Virus record (IMG/VR): IMGVR_UViG_3300037332_000228
Span: 1 to 54,742 of that record
Source of the DNA: a virus
Direction: 5' to 3' (one strand)
DNA: 54,742 bases
Part shown: positions 24,345 through 31,871 of the stretch, piece by piece
How positions within the stretch are numbered: the first letter of the stretch is position 1
Layout: each line of letters opens with the position of its first letter
Notes under the pieces: model-generated
What the model was told of the DNA's origin: nothing
What the model saw: only the letters and a program-made list of their open reading frames with translations
The model's database searches: none
Program-made: the position numbers and the translations under genes

Positions 24345-24377
24345 TAGTCCAAGTGGTCGTCTACTTGGACTATTTTT
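24345..24377 (+). terminator. Intrinsic terminator
   Basis: Perfect 10-bp stem (TAGTCCAAGT / ACTTGGACTA), 8-base loop and a T5 tail. It follows the duplicated nadV tail, so it may be that copy's original terminator. Confidence 0.8.
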
Positions 24378-24390
24378 GTGACAATAACAG

Positions 24391-24417
24391 TTGACATCAT
24401 GCTTTGTAGACTATAAA
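24391..24417 (+). promoter_or_regulatory. sigma70-like promoter
   Basis: TTGACA (24391-24396) and TATAAA (24412-24417) with a short 15-bp spacer; TAAAAC two bases on gives 17. Confidence 0.55.
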
Positions 24418-24449
24418 ACTATATTAACAGCAACAAAGGAATATGTAAC

Positions 24450-24593
24450 ATGAAGATCGTAGCAACAAACAAAGATTTCAAAGTTGAGTTTAACCAGTCC
24501 TCAACATATTTCGTTACAGACAACAATGGAGATTGCTGGAAAACCTACAAGAGTGAAAAAGCCGCAATCAAATATATGGACAGTGTCGCATAA
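24450..24593 (+). CDS. Hypothetical 47-aa protein
   Basis: Product MKIVATNKDFKVEFNQSS..., with AAAGGAAT upstream. Beta-hairpin then helix, like small phage early proteins. No family is recognised. Confidence 0.55.
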   Translation: MKIVATNKDFKVEFNQSSTYFVTDNNGDCWKTYKSEKAAIKYMDSVA

Positions 24594-24622
24594 CAGTTGC
24601 CAGTACAACGAAGGAAATTCAA

Positions 24623-24877
24623 ATGGATCTCAAAACACTATTCAACGATGATGGCAATTTAAACTTCGACCCTAGGCGAGTGGGCCCAGACGATGCCCGG
24701 TATATGACACTGTTTGATGAAGAAGGTGCTTTGTTGTGTGGGATTGATCGTAAATTAAAAAAGCTTGTCAAGAACAACTCGTGGTCACCGTGGTGTGATG
24801 CAGTGGGGTTGGTCCATGCTGAACAGTTTTCGTGGGGCACCAAAGGAAAGTACACCACGATCTATTATTTTCGTTGA
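24623..24877 (+). CDS. Hypothetical 84-aa protein
   Basis: Product MDLKTLFNDDGNLNFDPR..., GAAGGAAA upstream. Has a compact alpha/beta look with Trp-Cys pairs (WSPWCDAVG). No family is recognised. Confidence 0.6.
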   Translation: MDLKTLFNDDGNLNFDPRRVGPDDARYMTLFDEEGALLCGIDRKLKKLVKNNSWSPWCDAVGLVHAEQFSWGTKGKYTTIYYFR

Positions 24878-24896
24878 TAATCAAAAGGTAAATGAA

Positions 24897-25088
24897 ATGA
24901 ATGAATATGACCATGGTCGCAAAGATGTTCTTCTGGAACTGTTGACAAAGTTCAAGCCCTCACGTCCTGAACCCAGCGTGGATTGTAGCAACCCAGGTGA
25001 CATTGTGGATCATGCCACGTGGGCAAGTGACAACTATCACTATAATGCAATTCAAGATCTTCTTGACACCATGATGCGAACAGTGTAG
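24897..25088 (+). CDS. Hypothetical 63-aa protein
   Basis: Starts MNEYDHGRKDVLLELL behind AAAAGG. Helical. It ends 8 bases before the convergent TnpB stop, so the mobile element lies immediately next to it. Confidence 0.55.
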   Translation: MNEYDHGRKDVLLELLTKFKPSRPEPSVDCSNPGDIVDHATWASDNYHYNAIQDLLDTMMRTV

Positions 25089-25096
25089 AACTATAA

Positions 25097-26344
25097 TTAT
25101 GCATGTCCATAAAGTTCGTCGAACTCTACAGGTTTGCTAGTCGCTTCAATGAGGTTTGCCAAACGATTCCTTTGCAGGAACCATTCTGGTCTTATATCCT
25201 CTCCACGATTGTTGATGTCGGGTAATTCCTCCGACAATAGGCCATGAAAATTCTTCATGCCTTCTTTGTAAATGTTTTTGGCAGCATTTATGTCTCTGTC
25301 ATGCTCAGTGTGGCAGGATGGACATGTCCAATCTCTTGTTCCAAGATCCAGCGCATCTAGCTTGTGACCACAACATGAACAGGTCTTGCTTGAGGCAAAG
25401 AACCTGTTCACTTTGCAAACTTCTTTGCCGTACCAATCAGCTTTGTATGCCATCATTCCAACTAAAGTCGACCACGAAACGTCTGCGATTGCCTTGCTGA
25501 GTTTCCTGTTTTTGATCATGTTTTTGACTGCAAGATCTTCAACGAAAATTGAATCGTAGTTGGTAACAACATAGTTACTGATCTGGTGATAATACCAGTT
25601 TCTCTGTCTGGTTATTTTCTCGTGTATTTTGGCAACTTTTAGCCGAGCCTGGTTGTATCTGTTGCTGCCTTTAGTCTTTCGTGACAAATGCTGTTGCATC
25701 TTCTTCAATTTCGCTTGAGTTTTGCGAAAATATTTTGGATTAGTAAATTTAGTGCCGTCAGATAGGATAGCAAGGTGGTTAATACCAAGATCAATCCCGA
25801 TATCCTTGCCTGTTTTAGGTTTTTCTTGTATTTCCTCACATACGAGAATCGATACATAATATTCGTTGGTTTTAGTCTTGGATAAGGTGACGCTTCTTAA
25901 CTCTCCAGTAAAAGTTCTGTCATAGACCACTTTAATTGGCGTCATCTTTGGGATCTTAATTGTACCTGCTTCGAAGTCTACTGCTTTGTTGTATGCCAGT
26001 GCTTGGCCAGGAATTCTCATCGAGTCTCTTGATACTCCCTTTTTCTTGAAATTTGGTCTGCCAGATTTTATCTTGCGTTTCTTGTTGAAAAACTGCTTGG
26101 TGGTTTCATAGAAGTCCATTCTTTTCTGTTGAATAGAATAGGAAATGCATTCCTTGAGCCAATCGTGTTCTGATTTCACATGAGCTTCCGACATATTTTT
26201 AACATGATCATCCGTGCCATAGTTGTTAAAGTTTGCAACCAACTGGTTCCAGACAAATCTTGCTGCACCGAAATTCCGATCGAGAGTACGTCTTTGATCA
26301 AAGGTCGGATAGATCCTGTATTTGTAGGCTTTATAAATAGACAT
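25097..26344 (-). CDS. tnpB: TnpB-family RNA-guided nuclease (IS200/IS605 type)
   Basis: A 415-aa product. The N-terminus AYKYRIYPTFDQ is the usual TnpB opening. RuvC residues are intact: Asp185 in GIDLGINHL, Glu269 in FVEDL, Asp351 in EHDRDINAAKN. A zinc ribbon lies between the last two (Cys322, 325, 341, 344). No TnpA transposase gene is nearby, so it is a lone TnpB. TnpB proteins of this family cut DNA with an omega RNA taken from the element's 3' end. A short hairpin (AGTTCG/CGAACT, 25113-25125) lies in the last codons, where that RNA is normally encoded. It is the first minus-strand gene and sits in an intergenic gap. Confidence 0.92.
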   Translation of the reverse strand: MSIYKAYKYRIYPTFDQRRTLDRNFGAARFVWNQLVANFNNYGTDDHVKNMSEAHVKSEHDWLKECISYSIQQKRMDFYETTKQFFNKKRKIKSGRPNFKKKGVSRDSMRIPGQALAYNKAVDFEAGTIKIPKMTPIKVVYDRTFTGELRSVTLSKTKTNEYYVSILVCEEIQEKPKTGKDIGIDLGINHLAILSDGTKFTNPKYFRKTQAKLKKMQQHLSRKTKGSNRYNQARLKVAKIHEKITRQRNWYYHQISNYVVTNYDSIFVEDLAVKNMIKNRKLSKAIADVSWSTLVGMMAYKADWYGKEVCKVNRFFASSKTCSCCGHKLDALDLGTRDWTCPSCHTEHDRDINAAKNIYKEGMKNFHGLLSEELPDINNRGEDIRPEWFLQRNRLANLIEATSKPVEFDELYGHA

Positions 26345-26413
26345 GTGCTGGTTGAGACCTTGAATAAGACTAGTGGCAATGGATATGTTCAGTATCGCGA
26401 TTGCCTATACCCT

Positions 26414-26421
26414 TATTTATA
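26414..26421 (-). promoter_or_regulatory. T4-late-type promoter motif upstream of tnpB
   Basis: Exact TATAAATA on the minus strand, 70 bases before the tnpB start. An eight-base match is not rare in AT-rich DNA, so this is tentative. Confidence 0.35.
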
Positions 26422-26446
26422 TAAAATGTAACTTCGCTCTTAGATG

Positions 26447-26482
26447 TGCAAATAACACTTGACATGTAGATGTGGATAGCAT
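26447..26482 (+). repeat. Related promoter block, copy 1
   Basis: TGCAAATA then TTGACATGTAGATGTG and ATAGCATA; the same arrangement recurs at 28116-28152 with a few changes. Confidence 0.6.
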
Positions 26483-26487
26483 ACAAA
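26459..26487 (+). promoter_or_regulatory. sigma70-like promoter
   Basis: TTGACA (26459-26464), 17-bp spacer, TACAAA (26482-26487). It restarts transcription to the right of tnpB. Confidence 0.6.
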
Positions 26488-26514
26488 CATGTTAGCAACA
26501 AAGGAATTGATAGA

Positions 26515-26757
26515 ATGGCAACTTTCACAAAATGGATTGACGCACTTGTTTCCGAAAAAGGTATTACTGGACGGACAATTGAAATTCAAGGTGCCAGCGG
26601 TGTTAATCATATGCCATTGGAAGTTGTAATTGACACCATCAAGCAGGCGCCAACGCACGAACAAGCACAAATCAAAAACATATTGATTGCAATTGATTTC
26701 AAGAATGGCGACATCATGCACTTCTTCAAACACCTTGCTGGCGCAATTGCAATTTAA
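26515..26757 (+). CDS. Hypothetical 80-aa protein
   Basis: Starts MATFTKWIDALVSEKG with AAAGGAATT upstream. The pattern (FTKWIDALVSEKGIT ... HMPLEVVIDTIKQAP ... FKNGDIMHFFKHLA) suggests a compact helical protein seen in several phages. Function unknown. Confidence 0.65.
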   Translation: MATFTKWIDALVSEKGITGRTIEIQGASGVNHMPLEVVIDTIKQAPTHEQAQIKNILIAIDFKNGDIMHFFKHLAGAIAI

Positions 26758-26774
26758 TTTTAGGAAGTATTATT

Positions 26775-27218
26775 ATGACAATGATGATTCTAAAGATGGA
26801 AAACAATTCTTTTAACAGCGGCGGGGAATGTGTGTTCTTTGAAATGGCATACAGTCCTTCTCATCACTCTCCCCAACATTTGAAACATGTCATGAACTCT
26901 CATCCAGTCACTATTAAATATCGAGAAATGGGGTATGTAGGGCCTGTCATTGATTCGCAATATTTAAAGTCTTGGGAGCAGGAATACCTAGAAATGCAGG
27001 AAGCATTGAAGATTCCCAGACTTCAACCTAGATTTGCTACTATCTACAAAGAATCCATTATAAATTTACTTCGAGTAAAAGAATTGTATGAAGCCGGTAT
27101 GGTAATTGTTGAATCACATCCTCACTTGACCATTCAGTATGCGACATGGCAGGCTGAAGTGTTCAAATTGAATGATCAAAACAACAAAGAGAAGACAAAG
27201 AATGAAATTAAAAATTAA
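26775..27218 (+). CDS. Hypothetical 147-aa protein
   Basis: Product MTMMILKMENNSFNSGG..., TAGGAAG upstream. His-rich in the first third (SPSHHSPQHLKHVMNSH), then helical. No family is recognised. Overlaps the next gene by 17 bases. Confidence 0.6.
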   Translation: MTMMILKMENNSFNSGGECVFFEMAYSPSHHSPQHLKHVMNSHPVTIKYREMGYVGPVIDSQYLKSWEQEYLEMQEALKIPRLQPRFATIYKESIINLLRVKELYEAGMVIVESHPHLTIQYATWQAEVFKLNDQNNKEKTKNEIKN

Positions 27219-27447
27219 ATGGCATCAAGGAAGTGAATGTCCAGAAAAGTACCAAGCCCAAGTAATCGACGATTTGATTAAAACATGTGAAAGGATGACT
27301 ACCGCCAGTGATCTCCTTGAGCATGTGATTATTTTAACAGATGATTTTGATGGTCCATCCGTATATGCGTATGGCGATCTTGATACTCTACAGTGTACAT
27401 ATTCTGAAAATACACCATGGGAGACACTTAATGAAATGGAAGACTAA
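27202..27447 (+). CDS. Hypothetical 81-aa protein
   Basis: Start MKLKIKWHQGSECPE at 27202, where GAGAAGACAAAG lies upstream. Mixed alpha/beta, acidic C-terminus. Overlaps the next gene by 17 bases. Confidence 0.55.
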   Translation: MKLKIKWHQGSECPEKYQAQVIDDLIKTCERMTTASDLLEHVIILTDDFDGPSVYAYGDLDTLQCTYSENTPWETLNEMED

Positions 27448-27625
27448 ATCCAAAATCAAAGAGGGTGAACGACGAACAAGAAAATTGTTTGCGTTCACTA
27501 CAACGGAACTCACTGACGGTAACACAGTGCTGTGGGAAACATATTGGGCACTTGAAGAATTCGCGAGTGGTGGAATGCCTGGTGATTTTTGGGTCATCAA
27601 AAAGACATGGGCAGTGGGAAATTAA
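27431..27625 (+). CDS. Hypothetical 64-aa protein
   Basis: Starts MKWKTKSKIKEGERR behind GGGAGA. Strongly basic N-terminus, then a beta-rich half. Ends one base before the next ATG. Confidence 0.5.
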   Translation: MKWKTKSKIKEGERRTRKLFAFTTTELTDGNTVLWETYWALEEFASGGMPGDFWVIKKTWAVGN

Positions 27626-27626
27626 C

Positions 27627-27866
27627 ATGAGGTGGACTGATGAAATCGGAAATATACTGTTTTCACAGATGCCAGGTGATACGGTAATATTAGACTGGCA
27701 TTCTAACTCTAACCTCGTCCCAGGTGACAAGATTAGAAGGGTATTGGATTGTATGGAAAAGAGAGCAATTATATGTGCAGCTGGACTCGATGAACTCAAC
27801 GAGCTTGAAAAGTTGGCAGTGGAACTACTACTTGATTCGGCATTTTTGAGAGAATATCATGACTGA
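27627..27866 (+). CDS. Hypothetical 79-aa protein
   Basis: Starts MRWTDEIGNILFSQMPG. Contains MPGDTVILDW and helical C-terminus (LDELNELEKLAVELLL). Overlaps the next gene by 8 bases. Confidence 0.5.
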   Translation: MRWTDEIGNILFSQMPGDTVILDWHSNSNLVPGDKIRRVLDCMEKRAIICAAGLDELNELEKLAVELLLDSAFLREYHD

Positions 27867-28131
27867 TTTAACATCACTACTGCCCAAACATAAGTCATCG
27901 CTTACTATTATTCACAATGATCACTTGAACTCGTACGAAACGGTTGAATGCTATTTGTCTGCGTTCGGTGACTTTAATAAACACGAATGGTATTCTCAGT
28001 CGGAGTACGACACTGCTGTAGAAACCAACGAACTCTGGGAAATTCACTGGTACCCTGATACCCCGATTAGGTCATATAAAATATATGGGTCAACTTTGGA
28101 AAATGCCCTCAGGTATGCAAATAGTATTTGA
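27859..28131 (+). CDS. Hypothetical 90-aa protein
   Basis: Product MTDLTSLLPKHKSSLTII..., with many Trp/Tyr (WYSQSEYD, WEIHWYPDTP). Its stop codon overlaps the -35 box of the next promoter. Confidence 0.55.
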   Translation: MTDLTSLLPKHKSSLTIIHNDHLNSYETVECYLSAFGDFNKHEWYSQSEYDTAVETNELWEIHWYPDTPIRSYKIYGSTLENALRYANSI

Positions 28132-28152
28132 CATGTGGATGTGCATAGTGTA
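28116..28152 (+). repeat. Related promoter block, copy 2
   Basis: Second copy of the block at 26447-26482; the shared part runs from TGCAAATA through the -35 box and spacer. Confidence 0.6.
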
Positions 28153-28156
28153 TCAA
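28128..28156 (+). promoter_or_regulatory. sigma70-like promoter
   Basis: TTGACA (28128-28133), 17-bp spacer, TATCAA (28151-28156). Confidence 0.6.
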
Positions 28157-28190
28157 CTTATTAACAAACAAACAAACAAGGATGCACACA

Positions 28191-29000
28191 ATGACAACTG
28201 CAATTAAAATTGAAAAAACAGATGGTCGTATGAAGATTCTCCAGCGTGTTATGAACTTGCGCAACCGTGCAGAAGATGCAGGATCTTCAGAAGCCGAAAT
28301 GCATACTGCATTCACAATGGCCATGAAGCTGATGGATTCATATGGCATCGAAGAAGCAGAGTTGGCAATTGCAGAAGCCAGTGGTGAGATCAAATTGGAC
28401 GTGATCACCAAAGAAGCCAGTACTTCTTTGCGCAAGGGCAAAAGTCAGCTTCACAAAGTATTGAATTGTCTGAATGCAATTGCTGAATTTACTGAAACGC
28501 GGGCTGTATATACCAAACATACTGGGGCGGCAACATTCACAGGGCACCGCCCGGACATTGAACTTGCAGACTTTCTGGTTGCAGTAATCAAGGAAGCAAT
28601 GGATCGTGAATATCATAACTACCGTGCTCGCATGGGGACAGTTGGCAATGGTGCAAAGAACTCATTCCAAACAGCAATGACATACCGAGTAAGTGGTCGC
28701 TTGCGTGAAATGGCAGAGGAGCGTGTTCGTGAACGCCAAACAAACAAAATCAAAGCAGAGCGTCTGAAGATTGAGAATGCAGCAACCTCAACGTCAACTG
28801 CCATTATGGTGTCTGATATTGCAGAGCAGAAAGCCAAAGAAGTAGAGTCTGAATTCAAAATGGCACACCCCCGTCTTCGCACTGTTCGGACAGTTAGTCG
28901 TTCCACTAACTCAACAGCACATGGCGCAGGGTATACCGCTGGTGATCGTGTAAACCTTGGGCGCGCAATTACACAAGGGTCGACCAAGTCACTTGCGTAA
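28191..29000 (+). CDS. DUF2786-domain protein
   Basis: A 269-aa product. Residues about 12-55 (MKILQRVMNLRNRAED ... EAEMHTAFTMAMKLMDSYGI) match the DUF2786 helical domain, and the following part resembles the DUF7168-type extension common after it. The C-terminal third is a charged helix followed by a Ser/Thr/Arg-rich tail. DUF2786 proteins are frequent in phages and plasmids; no biochemical role is established to my knowledge. ATG 28191 is preferred to 28182 for its spacing to AAGG. Confidence 0.75.
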   Translation: MTTAIKIEKTDGRMKILQRVMNLRNRAEDAGSSEAEMHTAFTMAMKLMDSYGIEEAELAIAEASGEIKLDVITKEASTSLRKGKSQLHKVLNCLNAIAEFTETRAVYTKHTGAATFTGHRPDIELADFLVAVIKEAMDREYHNYRARMGTVGNGAKNSFQTAMTYRVSGRLREMAEERVRERQTNKIKAERLKIENAATSTSTAIMVSDIAEQKAKEVESEFKMAHPRLRTVRTVSRSTNSTAHGAGYTAGDRVNLGRAITQGSTKSLA

Positions 29001-29037
29001 TAAATAGGCAACACTTTCATTCAAAAAGGAAAATAAT

Positions 29038-29331
29038 ATGAAAATTGGGATTAGCACGGTCCTCGGCGTTTCGGTAATTGAAATTGATTATATGGAAACC
29101 GCAGATCTCATTACAAGGATTAGTGCAATGGCAGACAGTGATGAACTTGCTCACTGGGGTGGGATTATCACAGACCTGGGTGAACTAGATGATGCAGAGG
29201 AGACTGGCCTGTTTATCACCATGGATCAGGCCAAAGCGGCCATGGTGAAATTGATGAACATGACACACCATAACACATTGAATGATGACGATTTCTTGGA
29301 TGTCTGGCAGAATGATCTGAATCTTTTCTAA
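29038..29331 (+). CDS. Hypothetical 97-aa acidic protein
   Basis: Product MKIGISTVLGVSVIEID..., AAAGGAAAA upstream; strongly acidic. No motif is recognised. Confidence 0.6.
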   Translation: MKIGISTVLGVSVIEIDYMETADLITRISAMADSDELAHWGGIITDLGELDDAEETGLFITMDQAKAAMVKLMNMTHHNTLNDDDFLDVWQNDLNLF

Positions 29332-29338
29332 ATTGCAC

Positions 29339-29367
29339 TTGACAACATGTTGCAAGTTGTGTTATTC
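29339..29367 (+). promoter_or_regulatory. sigma70-like promoter
   Basis: TTGACA (29339-29344), 17-bp spacer, TTATTC (29362-29367); the -10 is weak. Confidence 0.5.
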
Positions 29368-29394
29368 ATTAGTTGAAATACAGGAGAACGTGAT

Positions 29395-29844
29395 ATGCTG
29401 CATGCGATTGATTCAACAGGTTGGGACACATTCACATCTTGGTGTGTCCCAACAGTGATCAGTTTTCTTTCTGGGATTCCTCTGATTCATTCTCACTCTC
29501 GAGCCGCTTTTATCCAAGACAAGACATTAAAGGAAGTTAAGGGCGTATACGCGGCGGAGGCACTGTTGATGCTCAGAGAACAGGGATACAAAGGTGAGAG
29601 AGTTGATCTCAGCAGCCGGTACAATGATGCCCCCAGACTTAAGAAATTTCTCGAAGGTCGTACATCATGGGAGAAGGTCATGCCCCTAATGATTCAAATT
29701 GAGGATTCCAAAGGGTTTTGTCATATGATTGCAAGTCACTTTGAGTATGCCGCTGACAACCATACAATGAAGCCTGTAACAATTGATAAATTCCCACACC
29801 TTAACAAATATGTGACATCAGCTTGGGTTGTGTCAAAACTTTAA
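29395..29844 (+). CDS. Hypothetical 149-aa protein
   Basis: Starts MLHAIDSTGWDTFTSWC behind AGGAGAAC. Contains a hydrophobic VPTVISFLSGIPLIH stretch too short to be a sure membrane helix. No family is recognised. Confidence 0.6.
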   Translation: MLHAIDSTGWDTFTSWCVPTVISFLSGIPLIHSHSRAAFIQDKTLKEVKGVYAAEALLMLREQGYKGERVDLSSRYNDAPRLKKFLEGRTSWEKVMPLMIQIEDSKGFCHMIASHFEYAADNHTMKPVTIDKFPHLNKYVTSAWVVSKL

Positions 29845-29855
29845 TGGAGAATACT

Positions 29856-30029
29856 ATGAAACTACTTTTAGGACTACTGGCTATTCTTATGGTTACGTTC
29901 GTGCCATTTGTACTGATCTGGGCGGTGAACACTTTGTTTCCGATTGCTGCCATCCCGTTCACACTTGAGACTTGGTTGGCTGCACTTGTGATCGGCTCCC
30001 TGTTTAGTAAAACCACTTACAGTAAATAA
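29856..30029 (+). CDS. Small two-helix membrane protein
   Basis: A 57-aa product, MKLLLGLLAILMVTFVP then a second hydrophobic part (LETWLAALVIGSLF). TGGAGAATACT precedes the ATG. Unknown role. Confidence 0.55.
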   Translation: MKLLLGLLAILMVTFVPFVLIWAVNTLFPIAAIPFTLETWLAALVIGSLFSKTTYSK

Positions 30030-30040
30030 TGGAGAACACA

Positions 30041-30277
30041 ATGAATCGACATAAATTGGACGGCAATGCAATTGCAGCAGATGCCCACTATGCACAAACC
30101 ACAGTAGCCGATGATGCAATGAACATTCTCGAAGCACTATCCAATTCAGAATTTGAAGATATTGCACGGGATCTGTCAGATTCTGACGATGATTTTGATT
30201 ATTCTGCACCAGAAGATGCTGTACTTGATTATATCGTTGCCAATATTGGGTTGTTTGTTCCGAACTTTGAAGAATAG
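30041..30277 (+). CDS. Hypothetical acidic protein
   Basis: A 78-aa product (MNRHKLDGNAIAADAHY...), GGAGAACACA upstream. Very acidic middle (SDSDDDFDYSAPED). Confidence 0.55.
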   Translation: MNRHKLDGNAIAADAHYAQTTVADDAMNILEALSNSEFEDIARDLSDSDDDFDYSAPEDAVLDYIVANIGLFVPNFEE

Positions 30278-30287
30278 TAGATAGCAC

Positions 30288-30647
30288 ATGGACAATAAAA
30301 TGACACCACAGTCGCCCGCAGAGGGAATTCTAAAAACTGGTGATTGGGGAGATTCCATATCGTATCATGTTGTATGTGAATGTACGGATGATGATTGCTC
30401 ACACTCAGTTGAGGTTGAAGCAGACGACCATTCAGTCACTGTGTACATCTACACCAATCATCGTACCAAATTTTGGGAGAAATCACGGTGGTCACAGATC
30501 TGGCAAATTCTCACAAAGGGATATGCAGAATACCAAACCACTACTATCATGAGCCAACAGACTGCAATCAATTATTCTGCTGCTCTCACTTCAGCATCAA
30601 ACGATGTAACTGAATTTAAAAGAAAGAGACAAAATGAAACTGTATAA
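30288..30647 (+). CDS. Conserved phage hypothetical
   Basis: A 119-aa product. ECTDDDCSHSVEVEADD, the KFWEKSRWSQIWQILTKGYAEYQ region and a QQTAINYSAAL end follow a pattern seen in many phage proteins. It is a predicted beta-sandwich followed by helices, function unknown. Overlaps the next gene by 14 bases. Confidence 0.65.
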   Translation: MDNKMTPQSPAEGILKTGDWGDSISYHVVCECTDDDCSHSVEVEADDHSVTVYIYTNHRTKFWEKSRWSQIWQILTKGYAEYQTTTIMSQQTAINYSAALTSASNDVTEFKRKRQNETV

Positions 30648-30954
30648 GTATGAAGAAGATTTTGGAAGAATGGGTTCCTTGGATGGTCTGTTCTTTGCAA
30701 CAGACGATGAATACACTTACTTCATGGGTAGAACAATCTGGCAAGGTGATATCCTCGGCAAACATTCACAAATCCAACTTGACTTTGACAAAACCACTGT
30801 AACAGAAGTCAAACTTAGTCAAACTACAATTGACGAGATGTTCGCAGTGTTCGGGTCACATGTTTCTGGGGTTTCACCCTTGTATAATTTTGATCAGTGG
30901 GCAGAGGAAGATGAGGAATCTGATGATGAGGAAGATGAATCAGAAGATGAATAA
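30634..30954 (+). CDS. Hypothetical protein with poly-acidic tail
   Basis: A 106-aa product. The body (SLDGLFFATDDEYTYFMGRTIW) looks like a conserved phage fold; the last 18 residues are almost all Glu/Asp/Ser, as in DNA-mimic or highly charged phage proteins. Function unknown. Confidence 0.6.
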   Translation: MKLYKYEEDFGRMGSLDGLFFATDDEYTYFMGRTIWQGDILGKHSQIQLDFDKTTVTEVKLSQTTIDEMFAVFGSHVSGVSPLYNFDQWAEEDEESDDEEDESEDE

Positions 30955-31150
30955 AATATTGAGGTTTCTAAAATTATGGGCATTGATTGTTGTGGCCATA
31001 ATTTCATTGTTCGCGGTTGTCATTATATCTATTTCAATAATAGCATGGACTCTACCTGTAATAAATCCATTCAACTGGGCCATGCTGCGACTATTTGTAG
31101 TGTTTGGGTTTATCCTTGCCAGTCTAATATCAGTGATGGATCGGTGTTAA
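30947..31150 (+). CDS. Small two-helix membrane protein, first of a tandem set
   Basis: A 67-aa product (MNKILRFLKLWALIVV...) with two long hydrophobic segments. Starts inside the acidic-tail gene. With the frames at 31164 and 31535 it forms a run of three similar membrane proteins. Confidence 0.55.
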   Translation: MNKILRFLKLWALIVVAIISLFAVVIISISIIAWTLPVINPFNWAMLRLFVVFGFILASLISVMDRC

Positions 31151-31163
31151 TAGGAAAAATGAC

Positions 31164-31428
31164 ATGATAATTAATTGGTGTAAAGTTGGAGCCGCGCTTG
31201 AAAGGTCCTTTTTGCCTGTCCTAGGGTTTTTGGTATTAATACTGATTCTAATTTTTTCTATGGTTCGTTTCACTTTTTATCTTTGTCGTAGTATGGGTGC
31301 TGTCCACGTGGCTTGTGCCAACCATGCCTGTTCTCATGATTAAAATAGTGACGGGAGTCATCAGTCTGTTCATTGGTGTAAATGCATTTGTGATTTGGTA
31401 CAAGCTTTTCGTTCATTGGGATGGTTAA
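31164..31428 (+). pseudogene. Frameshifted membrane protein gene
   Basis: ATG 31164 opens a hydrophobic 59-aa frame that becomes polar and Cys/His-rich after a T6 run (31252-31257). The +1 frame after that run stays strongly hydrophobic (LFIFVVVWVLSTWLV ... ISLFIGVNAFVIWYK) to 31428. With five Ts the two join into one protein of about 87 aa resembling its neighbours. Confidence 0.5.
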
Positions 31429-31464
31429 ATTATCAATGACTGACGGTTACTACTATATTATTAC

Positions 31465-31494
31465 TTGACACCACGTTATTGATTATAATATAAT
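31465..31494 (+). promoter_or_regulatory. sigma70-like promoter
   Basis: TTGACA (31465-31470), 18-bp spacer, TATAAT (31489-31494): consensus boxes at both positions. Confidence 0.75.
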
Positions 31495-31534
31495 ATAGTA
31501 TGTGGACATTACTCAATGAAATAGGATACATGAC

Positions 31535-31762
31535 ATGCCCAGTGATACAAATTTTCTAGATTCATTCAATCGAGCGTTAATCATTGCCATCAGTCTAAAA
31601 TTCTTGTTAGTGGGATTGGCACTTTTTGTATTTTACAGTTGTGTTTTTGTCTTGATTCTGTCTGTATTCATTCAATCACAGATCATACTGAATGTAATCA
31701 CTGCAATTGTTATAATCATTAATGCAATAATTGCTGTTCTTTGCCTGTGTATTTTGGTATGA
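31535..31762 (+). CDS. Small two-helix membrane protein, last of the tandem set
   Basis: A 75-aa product (MPSDTNFLDSFNRALII...) with two long hydrophobic segments. It has its own consensus promoter. Function unknown; host envelope targeting is possible. Confidence 0.6.
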   Translation: MPSDTNFLDSFNRALIIAISLKFLLVGLALFVFYSCVFVLILSVFIQSQIILNVITAIVIIINAIIAVLCLCILV

Positions 31763-31871
31763 ATACACAACGGGTCGTCGTTGAAATATACCAAGTAATA
31801 TGTGCATAGCTAATGCGAATTGAGTCAATATTAAAGAACTATTCAGAAATGCAATTCAAAGGATAAAGGCA

